A stretch of 64,000 nucleotides of DNA from positions 124,001 through 188,000 of the forward strand of contig JBALWA010000001.1 in NCBI GenBank assembly GCA_036960305.1, written 5' to 3'. This DNA is from JBALVT01 sp036960305. Its GTDB lineage: Bacteria; Pseudomonadota; Gammaproteobacteria; Pseudomonadales; Halieaceae. Shown piece after piece: positions 44,442-52,244 of the stretch; the first letter of the stretch is position 1, and every line of letters starts with the position of its first letter. The position numbers and the translations under genes were made by a program. The notes under the pieces are model-generated. The model saw only the letters and a list, made by a program, of their open reading frames with translations, did no database searches and was not told the origin of the DNA.

Positions 44442-44924
44442 ATGCCATCTTTTGATGTCGTTTCGGAAGTAGATTTACACCAACTGACCAATGCGGTGGA
44501 TCAAGCCCAGCGTATTGTTACCAATCGCTTCGATTTTAAAGGCGTCGATGCCTCTTTTGAGCGCGAGGAGCGAGCGGTCGTGATAACAGCGGAGGCGGAG
44601 TTTCAGGTGTCGCAGATGGAGGATATGCTGCGCAGTGCTTTGGTGAAGTGCAATATCGATGCTGGAGCCATGGACTGCGGGGACCCTGTCACCTCGGGTA
44701 AGACCTGCGCTGAGACGGTTATTTTGCGCCATGGCCTGGACAGTGACCAGTGCCGTAAAGTTGTAAAGGAGATTAAGGCGAGTAAGTTCAAAGTTCAGGC
44801 CCAGGTGCAAGGTGAGCAAGTCAGGGTGACGGGTAAGAAGCGCGATGAATTGCAGCAAGTGATGGCGTTGTTAAGAGAGGGGGATTTTGGTGCGCCTTTG
44901 CAGTTCAGTAACTTTCGCGATTAG
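44442..44924 (+). CDS. yajQ: YajQ-family cyclic-di-GMP/nucleotide-binding protein
   Basis: A 160-residue protein of the YajQ family (MPSFDVVSEVDLHQLTNAVD, RFDFKGVDASFE, QVRVTGKKRDELQQVM, LQFSNFRD). Members bind tRNA/GTP or, in Xanthomonas and Pseudomonas, cyclic di-GMP, and act as regulatory effectors. ATG 44442 is preferred over GTG 44433 because AAAGGAAGTGAG is well placed before it. The stop codon interlocks with the converging kinase-like gene's stop. Confidence 0.95.
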   Translation: MPSFDVVSEVDLHQLTNAVDQAQRIVTNRFDFKGVDASFEREERAVVITAEAEFQVSQMEDMLRSALVKCNIDAGAMDCGDPVTSGKTCAETVILRHGLDSDQCRKVVKEIKASKFKVQAQVQGEQVRVTGKKRDELQQVMALLREGDFGAPLQFSNFRD

Positions 44925-45817
44925 CGGCCGCTTGACGGAAGCCCTTTTTCCAATGCCTGCAATCTTGCGTCGCTTAGCCCCAATGCACGCTCGCTGTCGC
45001 TGTCGCTGTCCAGGGCGTTAAACCACAGTAGTTCGATATAGCGGTACACGATTTCGTAGTTGGAAAGCCTCTGTCGTTCCTCGTCGCAAGCGGCGCGGTC
45101 AAGGTAAGCTGTTAACAGCGTTTCTCTGGATTCCTGATTCAGGCCGTCGCCAACGGTGACCACGGCCAGGTCAAACCAGCGACTTCCCATGGCGCAGTAT
45201 TCCCAATCTATGGCCCGCAAACTGCCGCCGCAGCTCAGCCGGTTGGCTCGCAATAAATCGTTGTGGCAGAAAACGGGGCACTGCTCTTCGCTGCTGACGG
45301 TGTCGAGTATTCGTAGTATTTCAGTGCGGCAGGAGTCGAGTACGGGGTGCAGGGGGGTACCCTGGTGCTGCATATGTTTTTCGTAACGACGGACTCTCTC
45401 TGGCAGGTCGAGCCGAAAATGGACAGGGGGTAGTTGGTGAATAGCCTGCAATAGTGAGGCCGTGGCCGCTGGGTCCGTCACAGGCACTGGGTCTTCTGTC
45501 AGGTAGTCGTAAACGAGGGAATTCAATTCAGGGTTGTAATAGCGTGGGCAGGGTGCCAGGCCGGCGGCGCTCGCCGACGCCATGGCGCGCCATTCAGTCT
45601 GTCTGCTCAGGCCGATGATAGCGGGGTTGACCCCGTCAATCCTGATAACGTACAGATCGCCCGACGAGACTAAAAAGCTGTAGTTACTGAGCCCTCGGGA
45701 GAGCCGTTTTGCCACCGTAGGTTTTTCCGTCAAAGATGGTTTGCATTGCCAGTTGTGCCATTGCGACAGTGTCTGCTCGAGTTTTAACTGGACGTTGCGC
45801 GGTAGTGTGCCAACCAT
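44921..45817 (-). CDS. APH/choline-kinase-fold phosphotransferase, probable thiamine kinase
   Basis: A 298-residue aminoglycoside-phosphotransferase-fold kinase with the catalytic FCHNDLLRANRL (Brenner) motif and the metal-binding AIDWEYCAMGSRWFDLA. N-terminal GLSNYSFLVSSGDLYVIRID gives the ATP lysine region equivalent. The protein is third in a TPP-riboswitch operon and overlaps the PnuC-type transporter gene by 34 bases, so thiamine is the most likely substrate (trapping imported thiamine as phosphate), as in ThiK-like proteins. Choline or homoserine kinase activity is possible from the fold alone. Confidence 0.78.
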   Translation of the reverse strand: MVGTLPRNVQLKLEQTLSQWHNWQCKPSLTEKPTVAKRLSRGLSNYSFLVSSGDLYVIRIDGVNPAIIGLSRQTEWRAMASASAAGLAPCPRYYNPELNSLVYDYLTEDPVPVTDPAATASLLQAIHQLPPVHFRLDLPERVRRYEKHMQHQGTPLHPVLDSCRTEILRILDTVSSEEQCPVFCHNDLLRANRLSCGGSLRAIDWEYCAMGSRWFDLAVVTVGDGLNQESRETLLTAYLDRAACDEERQRLSNYEIVYRYIELLWFNALDSDSDSERALGLSDARLQALEKGLPSSGR

Positions 45818-46395
45818 GTGCGAAACCCGAATAGGACTATGACCAAGTAAGCCATGAATAATAGCGCAGTCAGGTACAGTTCGCGATCCAGATAGAGAAA
45901 AATCGAGATAGCGTCAATTACGAACCAGTACAGCCAATTTTCCAGTATTTTTCGTGCCACCATCCAGGTGGTGAGCACGCTGCCCCAGGTGGTAAACGAG
46001 TCGAGAAAGGGCATTGCGGCGTTGCTGTATTGTGTGAGCAACGCACCGCTGAGCATGGAGATTGTTACAATGCCGCCAATGGCGACCAGGTGCTGGGACA
46101 GTTTCCAGCGCGATATCGCAAGGCCCTCCTCTTTCTGGTTTCCCTGTTGCCATTGCCACCATCCGTAGACTGCCATTACCAGGTAGTAGATCTGTAGCGC
46201 TGACTCCATTAACAGATCGACGTTCCAGAAGATAAACAAAAAGATCGCCGTGCTGGCGAAGGCAGCGTACCAGCACCACAGGTTCTCGCGCATGGCAAGT
46301 AACAGGTAAGCGATGCCCAGAATAACGGCAAGAAACTCCCAGGCCGACAGGGCGTGCAGGGCCTGCGCCACGGCGTCCCCGATGCTACCGTCCAT
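45784..46395 (-). CDS. pnuT: PnuC-family transporter, probable thiamine transporter (PnuT type)
   Basis: A 203-residue inner-membrane protein with about seven helices. The YGWWQWQQ motif and NWLYWFVIDAISIFLYLDREL match the PnuC family, whose members facilitate diffusion of nicotinamide riboside (PnuC) or thiamine (PnuT) with trapping by a kinase. Lying between a TonB receptor and a kinase and under a TPP riboswitch, thiamine is the best-supported substrate. It starts 18 bases after the receptor stop. Confidence 0.85.
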   Translation of the reverse strand: MDGSIGDAVAQALHALSAWEFLAVILGIAYLLLAMRENLWCWYAAFASTAIFLFIFWNVDLLMESALQIYYLVMAVYGWWQWQQGNQKEEGLAISRWKLSQHLVAIGGIVTISMLSGALLTQYSNAAMPFLDSFTTWGSVLTTWMVARKILENWLYWFVIDAISIFLYLDRELYLTALLFMAYLVIVLFGFRTWLAHYRATSS

Positions 46396-46413
46396 CAGGC
46401 GGCAATATCCGGT

Positions 46414-48516
46414 TCAAAAGGTGTAGCTGGCACTGATGCCCAGCATCCGTGGCTCGCCATACTGGAAGAAAGATTCGGTGACATAGCCCTTGCGAGGATC
46501 GTTGCCGAATTGAAAACCTCGGACGATGTAATCCTCATCCGTCAGGTTGCGCCCCCACAGGGCGAGTGACAGGTGGTCGTTGCTATAGCCCAGACGCATA
46601 TGCAGCAGTTCGTAGGCGGAAGATTTGACGTTGTGGCTGTCTGATACGAAAAACGCGTCCTTGCCCTCAACATCGGCGCGCAGGTAAAAACCCTGGCCAA
46701 AATCAAAGCGGCCGCCCAGCGCGAACTGGTAGCCCGGGGCATGCGCCTGCTCGCGTCCGGACATGTCAACGCCATCAGTGGCGGTGTACTCCTCGAATTC
46801 GGTTTCCAGCAGGCCGAGGTTGGCGTAGAGATTGAGGGAATCGAGGGCCAGCCAGTTCAATTCCAGCTCCAGCCCGTAGTTGTTGCCCTCGGCAGCATTA
46901 TTGATGTAATCGATGAACTCGGTGCTACCATCTTCGCGCTCGACGAGGAAAGATCCTTTTACCTGTTGATCATCTCTATCCATATAAAAAACGGCGATGC
47001 GGGTGCTCAGGCGGTTTTCCATGAAGCGGGCTTTGTAGCCTGCCTCATAGTTGAGCAGATATTCCTCATCGTATTCCTTCACGCTGTCGAGCTGCGCAAT
47101 CTCATCGGGGTCGTCGGTGGCATTCATGCTGGCCAGTATTCCGGCATTCACGCCATAGGTGCGATAGCCTCTGGAAATGCCGCCGTAAATCATACTGTCA
47201 CTGCTGAGGCTGTATTCCAGTATAAGTTTGCCACCCCACAGGGTTTTGTCGAGGTCGGTGTCTACCGCATTGTTATCCTCGTAATCCGTCTGCCGGTTCT
47301 CTGCTCGCAGGCCAGTCGTCAGTGTTAAATGCTCGCTCAGGCGGGTGTCCATTTGGCCATAAAGCGCAAGCGTATCCGTGTCGTAGTGGCTGACAAAATC
47401 GCCGCTGAGGTAGGTGTAGCGCCGTTGCAAATCCTCGCGATCGGCGAGGTAATACAGGCCTGTCACCCAATCCGTGGTGCCGCCGAACAGGGTGGATTGC
47501 TCATTGGATAACAAGCGTAGCTCGCCGCTGTAGCTGTCCCTGTCGCGCAGATATTGGTCGGTTGAAGAGTACCCATCCGGTGATATACCCACATAGCTCC
47601 AATCCTCATCGTAACCATAGTCTGTTTCAGTGGCCGCCCACGTTACAGCGGCCTCCACATTCAGGCGCGTTAGTGCCGAGTGCCAGTTCAGTGCGATGGC
47701 TGTGGATTCCTGCACATCCTGGCCCGGTTCGTCGGAAAGTGTCTTTCGATCGTTGTCCAGGGAGAATGCGTCATAGCCGTTATCAATGTCGATATAGATC
47801 AGGGTGGCGTCCAGGGTGCTGCGCTCGCCTGGCATCCAGCGTAACTTTCCACGAATACTGGTTTCATCCCTACTGTTTGTGTCATCCCGGTCCAGATAGA
47901 CATTTTCCATAAAGCCGTCACTCTGGTAGGTGTTCACCGAGAGGCGGTACAGTAGTTCGTCACTGATCAGGGGTCCGCTGCCCACAATGCCGACGCTCCA
48001 GGTGTCATAGTCGGCCGCTGTGGCTTCCACTCGCAGGTAGGGCTCTGTGCCGGGCTCTCCTGTGCGAATATTGACCAGTCCCGCCAGGGCGTTTGCGCCG
48101 TGGAGAGTGCCCTGCGGGCCGCGCAGAATCTCGACCTGTTCCACATCAAATAGCGTTCCTGCGGTTCCCAGTCCGCTAAAGTCAATGCCGTCTATCATGA
48201 ATCCGATGGAGGCATTCAGGGGAGCCTGGAACTGGCTGCGCTCGCCAACGCCGCGAATCTGGTAAAAACGCGCGCGGGACGCACCGCTGGCGTAGTTGAC
48301 GTTAGGGGCGATATTGAGAATGTCTTCCAGGTGCTGGGCGGCTCGTTGCGTGATTTCGTCGGCGCCAATGACAGTGGTGCTGGCCGGCTGGTTCAGTAGC
48401 GTGGTGTCTCGAAACTCAGCTGTGACAATGATTTCGTCCAGTTCAGCGCTGAGGACGGACGTCGTGCCCAGTACCAGGCTAACGGCGGTAGTGGCCAGTG
48501 GCGTGTGAAACTTCAT
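46414..48516 (-). CDS. TonB-dependent outer-membrane receptor, probable thiamine receptor
   Basis: A 700-residue TonB-dependent receptor: signal peptide ending TTSVLSA-ELDE, TonB box-like DEIIVTAEF, plug domain (STTVIGADEITQRAAQHLED, QIRGVGERSQF, VEILRGPQGTLHGANALAGL) and a 22-strand barrel ending in Phe (ISASYTF). ATG 48516 is the best start (ATG 48528 four codons earlier is possible). The open frame to 48738 crosses the riboswitch and is spurious. The 5' riboswitch and the downstream transporter and kinase indicate that it imports thiamine or a thiamine phosphate. Confidence 0.92.
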   Translation of the reverse strand: MKFHTPLATTAVSLVLGTTSVLSAELDEIIVTAEFRDTTLLNQPASTTVIGADEITQRAAQHLEDILNIAPNVNYASGASRARFYQIRGVGERSQFQAPLNASIGFMIDGIDFSGLGTAGTLFDVEQVEILRGPQGTLHGANALAGLVNIRTGEPGTEPYLRVEATAADYDTWSVGIVGSGPLISDELLYRLSVNTYQSDGFMENVYLDRDDTNSRDETSIRGKLRWMPGERSTLDATLIYIDIDNGYDAFSLDNDRKTLSDEPGQDVQESTAIALNWHSALTRLNVEAAVTWAATETDYGYDEDWSYVGISPDGYSSTDQYLRDRDSYSGELRLLSNEQSTLFGGTTDWVTGLYYLADREDLQRRYTYLSGDFVSHYDTDTLALYGQMDTRLSEHLTLTTGLRAENRQTDYEDNNAVDTDLDKTLWGGKLILEYSLSSDSMIYGGISRGYRTYGVNAGILASMNATDDPDEIAQLDSVKEYDEEYLLNYEAGYKARFMENRLSTRIAVFYMDRDDQQVKGSFLVEREDGSTEFIDYINNAAEGNNYGLELELNWLALDSLNLYANLGLLETEFEEYTATDGVDMSGREQAHAPGYQFALGGRFDFGQGFYLRADVEGKDAFFVSDSHNVKSSAYELLHMRLGYSNDHLSLALWGRNLTDEDYIVRGFQFGNDPRKGYVTESFFQYGEPRMLGISASYTF

Positions 48517-48587
48517 GGTGGTTCTCATCTGTAATATACGGGTTAGAGAACCGGCAGGGCGTGCGCATTGGACAAAGTACGAGATAC

Positions 48588-48670
48588 CTATCCCTACGCC
48601 GGTTCTAACCGGATCAGGTTCAAAGGGTTTACCGATTGACGATATCTCAGGCCGCAGCCACCCCTCAGGT
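48588..48670 (-). ncRNA. TPP riboswitch (THI element)
   Basis: Read on the minus strand, this has the conserved TPP aptamer blocks in order: GGGGTGGC, CTGAGA, ACCCTTTGAACCTGATC, CGGTTAGAACCGG and GCGTAGGGA. These blocks form the pyrimidine- and pyrophosphate-sensing helices. About 70 bases separate it from the receptor ATG, with no T-tract terminator, so control of translation initiation is more likely than of termination. It should lower the operon's expression when thiamine pyrophosphate is plentiful. Confidence 0.95.
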
Positions 48671-48680
48671 TTGCATCGCA

Positions 48681-48709
48681 AGTATAGGGTGCTTACACTT
48701 ACAATCCAA
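48681..48709 (-). promoter_or_regulatory. Sigma-70 promoter of the thiamine operon
   Basis: On the minus strand TTGGAT (48704-48709) and TATACT (48681-48686) are separated by 17 bases. Transcription would begin near 48674, immediately upstream of the TPP aptamer, which is the expected geometry. It lies in the gap shared with the divergent GGDEF-like gene. Confidence 0.72.
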
Positions 48710-48736
48710 TAACTATAATCCAGCAGCGGTATTAGC

Positions 48737-49876
48737 ATGGCAGAGAGCGTTAATCACACGAAGGCAGACGAACAGGTTCAGGGGGCACCCCCTGTGCCCT
48801 CACGTGAGGAGCAGCGCGCGCTCAGACTGGCTGAGACATTTACCGTTAATCGCTACCTCTGGCGCCAAATACAGCAGCTGGAGCTCATGCTGCTGCAGGC
48901 TACCGATATATTTACCCTGTTCGAGATTCTGCTGGTCAGCTTGCCTAGACACTTTGATTTGCGGGTAGCGGAGCTGTGGCTGCACGACCCAGAGAGTATT
49001 CTCTCGGAATTGCTTTCCGGTACGCATCGGTATGGACATCACCTGCAATTGCATGAAGACGCGTACGCGATGCAGGAACTCTATGATCTGGACCCCGATA
49101 TTGAGCTATTGGATGCTACCGACTCCCGTATGTTCGAAATATTGAAGACAAGCCAGGGTATTGATCACTGCATGCTTATACCCTTGATGGATGCGGGGCG
49201 CCTGGTAGGCAGTTTTCACGTGGGAGCACCAGAGCTTTCCTTCGTTCTGGGAGGCGCTGAAGAAGATATGATGGGTCATCTTTCCTCTGTGATTTCAATT
49301 TGTGTAAAAAACGCCGTCAGTCGACAGCAAGTGAATCAACTGACGATGCTGGACCCATTAACCCATATCAGTAATCCGCGGGGGTTTGAATCGGATATCT
49401 CTCGAGAGATATCCCGGGCACAGCGCCTTAACCAGCCGGTTTCTGTCCTGCTGATGGAGATTGATGAATATGATGATTTGCTGGAGCACTATGGGCAGGT
49501 GAGGAGTCATTTTGTCCTTAAAAAAGTCGCTGAGCGCGTGTCGTCTGACCTGCGGGCCACTGATAGCATGGCGCGTTTTACGGGTGCTAAAATGGCGGTA
49601 TTGGTTCCGGGCAGCGGTGAAGTGATGAGCCGGGATATTGCCGAGCGTATGCGCAGGGATATCGAGGATTTTCCCATTGATGACGGCAGAGGGGCTATTT
49701 TGCATGTCACGCTGAGTATCGGTTTGGTCTGTTGGGAGCCCGCGCTGTATCCGGCAATTGATATGGCGCATTTAGCCGTTCAGCTACAGGCTGAAGCAGA
49801 AAAAGCTCTGCTGCGAACCCAGACAGACGGCGGTAATGGGACTAACACGGCACGCTTGGGTGCCCCGCTTGTCTAA
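48737..49876 (+). CDS. DUF484/GAF-like plus degenerate GGDEF protein
   Basis: A 379-residue cytoplasmic protein. Residues about 25-200 resemble a DUF484/GAF sensory domain (LRLAETFTVNRYLWRQIQQL, LIPLMDAGRLVGSFHVGAPE). Residues 205-360 form a GGDEF-type fold (LTMLDPLTHISNPRGFESDI, VSVLLMEIDEYDDLLEHYG), but the active-site loop reads RFTGAKMAVLVPG instead of RxGGDEFxxxxP, so diguanylate cyclase activity is unlikely. It may bind GTP/c-di-GMP or act by protein contacts. Stop is six bases before the can gene ATG. Confidence 0.85.
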   Translation: MAESVNHTKADEQVQGAPPVPSREEQRALRLAETFTVNRYLWRQIQQLELMLLQATDIFTLFEILLVSLPRHFDLRVAELWLHDPESILSELLSGTHRYGHHLQLHEDAYAMQELYDLDPDIELLDATDSRMFEILKTSQGIDHCMLIPLMDAGRLVGSFHVGAPELSFVLGGAEEDMMGHLSSVISICVKNAVSRQQVNQLTMLDPLTHISNPRGFESDISREISRAQRLNQPVSVLLMEIDEYDDLLEHYGQVRSHFVLKKVAERVSSDLRATDSMARFTGAKMAVLVPGSGEVMSRDIAERMRRDIEDFPIDDGRGAILHVTLSIGLVCWEPALYPAIDMAHLAVQLQAEAEKALLRTQTDGGNGTNTARLGAPLV

Positions 49877-49887
49877 GGAGTATGTCG

Positions 49888-50529
49888 ATGAGTAGTCTGG
49901 ATAGCTTGTTCGAAAAAAATCGCGCTTGGGCAGAGAGCATCAAAACCAGTGACCCGCTCTTTTTTGAGAAGCTGGCTTCTCAGCAGTCGCCTGAATATCT
50001 GTGGATCGGGTGTTCCGACAGCCGCGTCCCTGCCAACCAGATAGTGGGGCTTCTTCCCGGTGAGGTCTTTGTTCATCGCAATGTAGCGAATATTGTGGTG
50101 CATACCGACTTCAACTGTCTCAGCGTTCTGCAATATGCAGTGGATGTCTTGCGGGTAAAGCACATCATTATTGTTGGGCACTACGATTGTGGTGGCGTAA
50201 AAGCAGCTTATGAAGGTGCCGAAATGGGCCTGATTGATAATTGGCTTCGAAATATCAAGGATGTTCAATACCGTTATCAGGCGCGCATCAATGCCTTGCA
50301 GGATGATGATGCGCGGCTTAACCTCTTGTGTGAGTTGAATGTCATGCGGCAGGTCTCCAATGTCTGTCATACCACGATTGCACAGGGTGCCTGGGATAGA
50401 GGGCAGCAACTGGAAGTGCACGGCTGGATTTACAGCCTGCGGGACGGTTTGCTGAAAGACCTTAATTGTTCCGTCACCGGTGCTGCCCAGATATCGGATG
50501 TGTACAGAGTGATGTCCGACGAGGGCTGA
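49888..50529 (+). CDS. can: Beta-class carbonic anhydrase
   Basis: Converts CO2 and bicarbonate. The 213-residue protein has the zinc ligands C42 (IGCSDSRVP, with D44-R46 dyad), H98 and C101 (GHYDCGGV). Length is like E. coli Can (220). Two ATGs are in frame at 49882 and 49888; AAGGAG is only one base from the first but seven from the second, so 49888 is chosen. Likely co-transcribed with the preceding GGDEF-like gene. Confidence 0.96.
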   Translation: MSSLDSLFEKNRAWAESIKTSDPLFFEKLASQQSPEYLWIGCSDSRVPANQIVGLLPGEVFVHRNVANIVVHTDFNCLSVLQYAVDVLRVKHIIIVGHYDCGGVKAAYEGAEMGLIDNWLRNIKDVQYRYQARINALQDDDARLNLLCELNVMRQVSNVCHTTIAQGAWDRGQQLEVHGWIYSLRDGLLKDLNCSVTGAAQISDVYRVMSDEG

Positions 50530-50611
50530 TTTAACCGAGCAGCTTCTCGCGCCAGCGGATCGCTACGAACAATCGAATTTATATACCCAGTATTTCAGAG
50601 GGCCTTGAACA

Positions 50612-51538
50612 GTGCATTCTCCGGTAGAGCTATCAGGAAAGAAAATATTGATTACCGGCCCCACGGGGCAGGTGGCGACGCCTGTGGTTGCGGCATGGGC
50701 GCCATTGGCGGATGTCTACGTGCTCGCCCGCTTTTCCCGTGACGAGGATATGGCAAGGATGCAGGGGTTGGGTGCGACCTGTTTGAAAGTGGACCTCGCC
50801 GATCCTCACGGGCTGGACGGGGTCCCGGATGACTTCGATTACGTGGTGAATTTTGCGGTGGTAAAAACCGGGGACTTTGAATACGACCTGGCGGCCAATG
50901 GCGAGGGGGTTGGCCGGCTCATGTACCACTGCAGGCGAGCCAGGGCATTTTTGCATCTGTCTTCAACCGCCGTCTACGAATATGCGGGTCATGAACCCCG
51001 AAGCGAGGACTCTCCTTTGGGAGATAATCATCGAATAATGTTTCCCACCTACAGCATCAGTAAGATCGCCGCTGAGACGGTGTGCCGATTTGTCGCCCGC
51101 CAGTTCAGCGTACCCACCACAATCGCGAGGCTTTCAGTCCCATACGGCGATAATGGCGGCTGGCCGTATTTTCATCTGATGATGATGGAGCAGGGCATGG
51201 CGATAGACGTTCATCCCGAGGCGCCCAATGACTACAATTTGTTACACGTCGATGACTACCTGGAAAAATTACCTCGACTGCTGGCCGCGGCCACGACCGA
51301 TGTTACCACGGTGAACTTTGGCGGTTCGGATAAGACGAGTATAGAGGAATGGTGTGCTTTCCTGACTGAGTTGACCGGTCTGGAGCCTGTGTTCCGGAAC
51401 GATCCCAAGTCTTTCGGTAGTCTCAATATTGACACCACGTTAATGCATGAACTAATTGGTCCGACCACGGTGTCCTGGCAGGACGGTATCCGGCGTCAGG
51501 TTCAGGCCCTGGCTCCCCACCTGCTGAAGGAGAAATAG
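50612..51538 (+). CDS. NAD-dependent epimerase/dehydratase (extended SDR)
   Basis: A 308-residue SDR protein with the nucleotide-binding ILITGPTGQVATPVV motif (GxxGxxA variant of GxxGxxG) and the catalytic YSISK (Y-x3-K), preceded by LSSTAVYEY with the Ser/Thr. The substrate is unknown; relatives act on nucleotide sugars, lipids or steroids. GTG 50612 start with AGAGGGCC nine bases upstream. First gene of a compact operon (2-base gap to the next). Confidence 0.88.
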   Translation: MHSPVELSGKKILITGPTGQVATPVVAAWAPLADVYVLARFSRDEDMARMQGLGATCLKVDLADPHGLDGVPDDFDYVVNFAVVKTGDFEYDLAANGEGVGRLMYHCRRARAFLHLSSTAVYEYAGHEPRSEDSPLGDNHRIMFPTYSISKIAAETVCRFVARQFSVPTTIARLSVPYGDNGGWPYFHLMMMEQGMAIDVHPEAPNDYNLLHVDDYLEKLPRLLAAATTDVTTVNFGGSDKTSIEEWCAFLTELTGLEPVFRNDPKSFGSLNIDTTLMHELIGPTTVSWQDGIRRQVQALAPHLLKEK

Positions 51539-51540
51539 AA

Positions 51541-52056
51541 ATGACACTGGAGCAGCGGTTGTCAAATCTGGAGGCTGTAGAGGCTATCCGTAAGCTCAAG
51601 GCCCGGTATTTTCACGCCTGCGACACCAAGCAGCCCGAGCGTGTCAGAGAGTGTTTCGCCACGGGCGAGATCGATCTTCGTTACGGGCGTATTGGCAGTT
51701 ATACCGATCGGGAGGAGCTGGTTGCAGTGTTCAGCGAGTTGGCGTGCCACGATCATATTGTTGAAATGCATCACGGGCAAAACCCGCAGATAGAAATTGT
51801 CGACGAAAACAATGCTACGGCTATCTGGGGTCTTTACTACTACCTCATCGATACCCGTCAAAACACGGTTACCCAACTGGCCGGTTTTTACGATGACGCT
51901 TATACCCGCGTCGGCGGGGAGTGGACGATGAACAAGTCCTGGTACGAAGTGTGTTCCACCCAGATATTTGATTTGTCCGAAGGTTTGGCTAAAGTTATTT
52001 TCGCTGGAGGCGCCGCACCGTCCGAGCTGGACGACCCCTCTAAACAGGCCGGCTAG
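51541..52056 (+). CDS. NTF2-like / SnoaL-like domain protein
   Basis: A 171-residue alpha+beta barrel protein of the SnoaL_4/BaiE type: VEAIRKLKARYFHACDTKQPERVRECFA, HHGQNPQIEIVDENNATAIW, and GFYDDAYTRVGGEWTMNKSWYEV. Family members are dehydratases or isomerases on polycyclic or steroid-like substrates (BaiE, scytalone dehydratase); many others are uncharacterised. The presence of Tyr, His and Asp in equivalent places favours an enzyme. Two bases after the SDR gene, directly followed by a small membrane gene. Confidence 0.8.
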   Translation: MTLEQRLSNLEAVEAIRKLKARYFHACDTKQPERVRECFATGEIDLRYGRIGSYTDREELVAVFSELACHDHIVEMHHGQNPQIEIVDENNATAIWGLYYYLIDTRQNTVTQLAGFYDDAYTRVGGEWTMNKSWYEVCSTQIFDLSEGLAKVIFAGGAAPSELDDPSKQAG

Positions 52057-52233
52057 ATGGGCAGTTTGCTACTGATATTGCTTTTTGTGTTTTCCGGTGT
52101 CGCCTTGATGGTGGTGCTGGGCGAGCGCTATGGCAAGGCGATGCCGCCGGATAAGATGCGCAAGCTACAGCGATGGTTTATGCCCCTGGTTGGGCTCATG
52201 CTGGTCCTGTCCCTCTTGCGGTACTACCTATAA
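52057..52233 (+). CDS. Small two-helix membrane protein, 58 residues
   Basis: ATG 52057 follows the preceding stop without a gap and ends TAA at 52233, giving a 58-residue protein. It has two hydrophobic helices (about 3-21, LLLILLFVFSGVALMVVL, and 38-55, FMPLVGLMLVLSLLRYYL) joined by a basic loop with GERYGKAMPPDKMRKLQRW. I do not recognise the family. Its place in the operon, tight spacing and clean two-helix shape make it a real gene rather than a chance frame. Confidence 0.72.
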   Translation: MGSLLLILLFVFSGVALMVVLGERYGKAMPPDKMRKLQRWFMPLVGLMLVLSLLRYYL

Positions 52234-52244
52234 CTGGGGTTGAT

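Noticed and set aside
46741..47328. 195-codon plus-strand frame inside the TonB receptor gene.
   Set aside because: Antisense shadow; hydrophobic stretches arise from the complement of barrel strands.
48517..48738. The TonB receptor frame stays open for 74 codons upstream of its signal peptide.
   Set aside because: The extension runs through the promoter and the TPP aptamer, has no receptor homology and hides the signal peptide.
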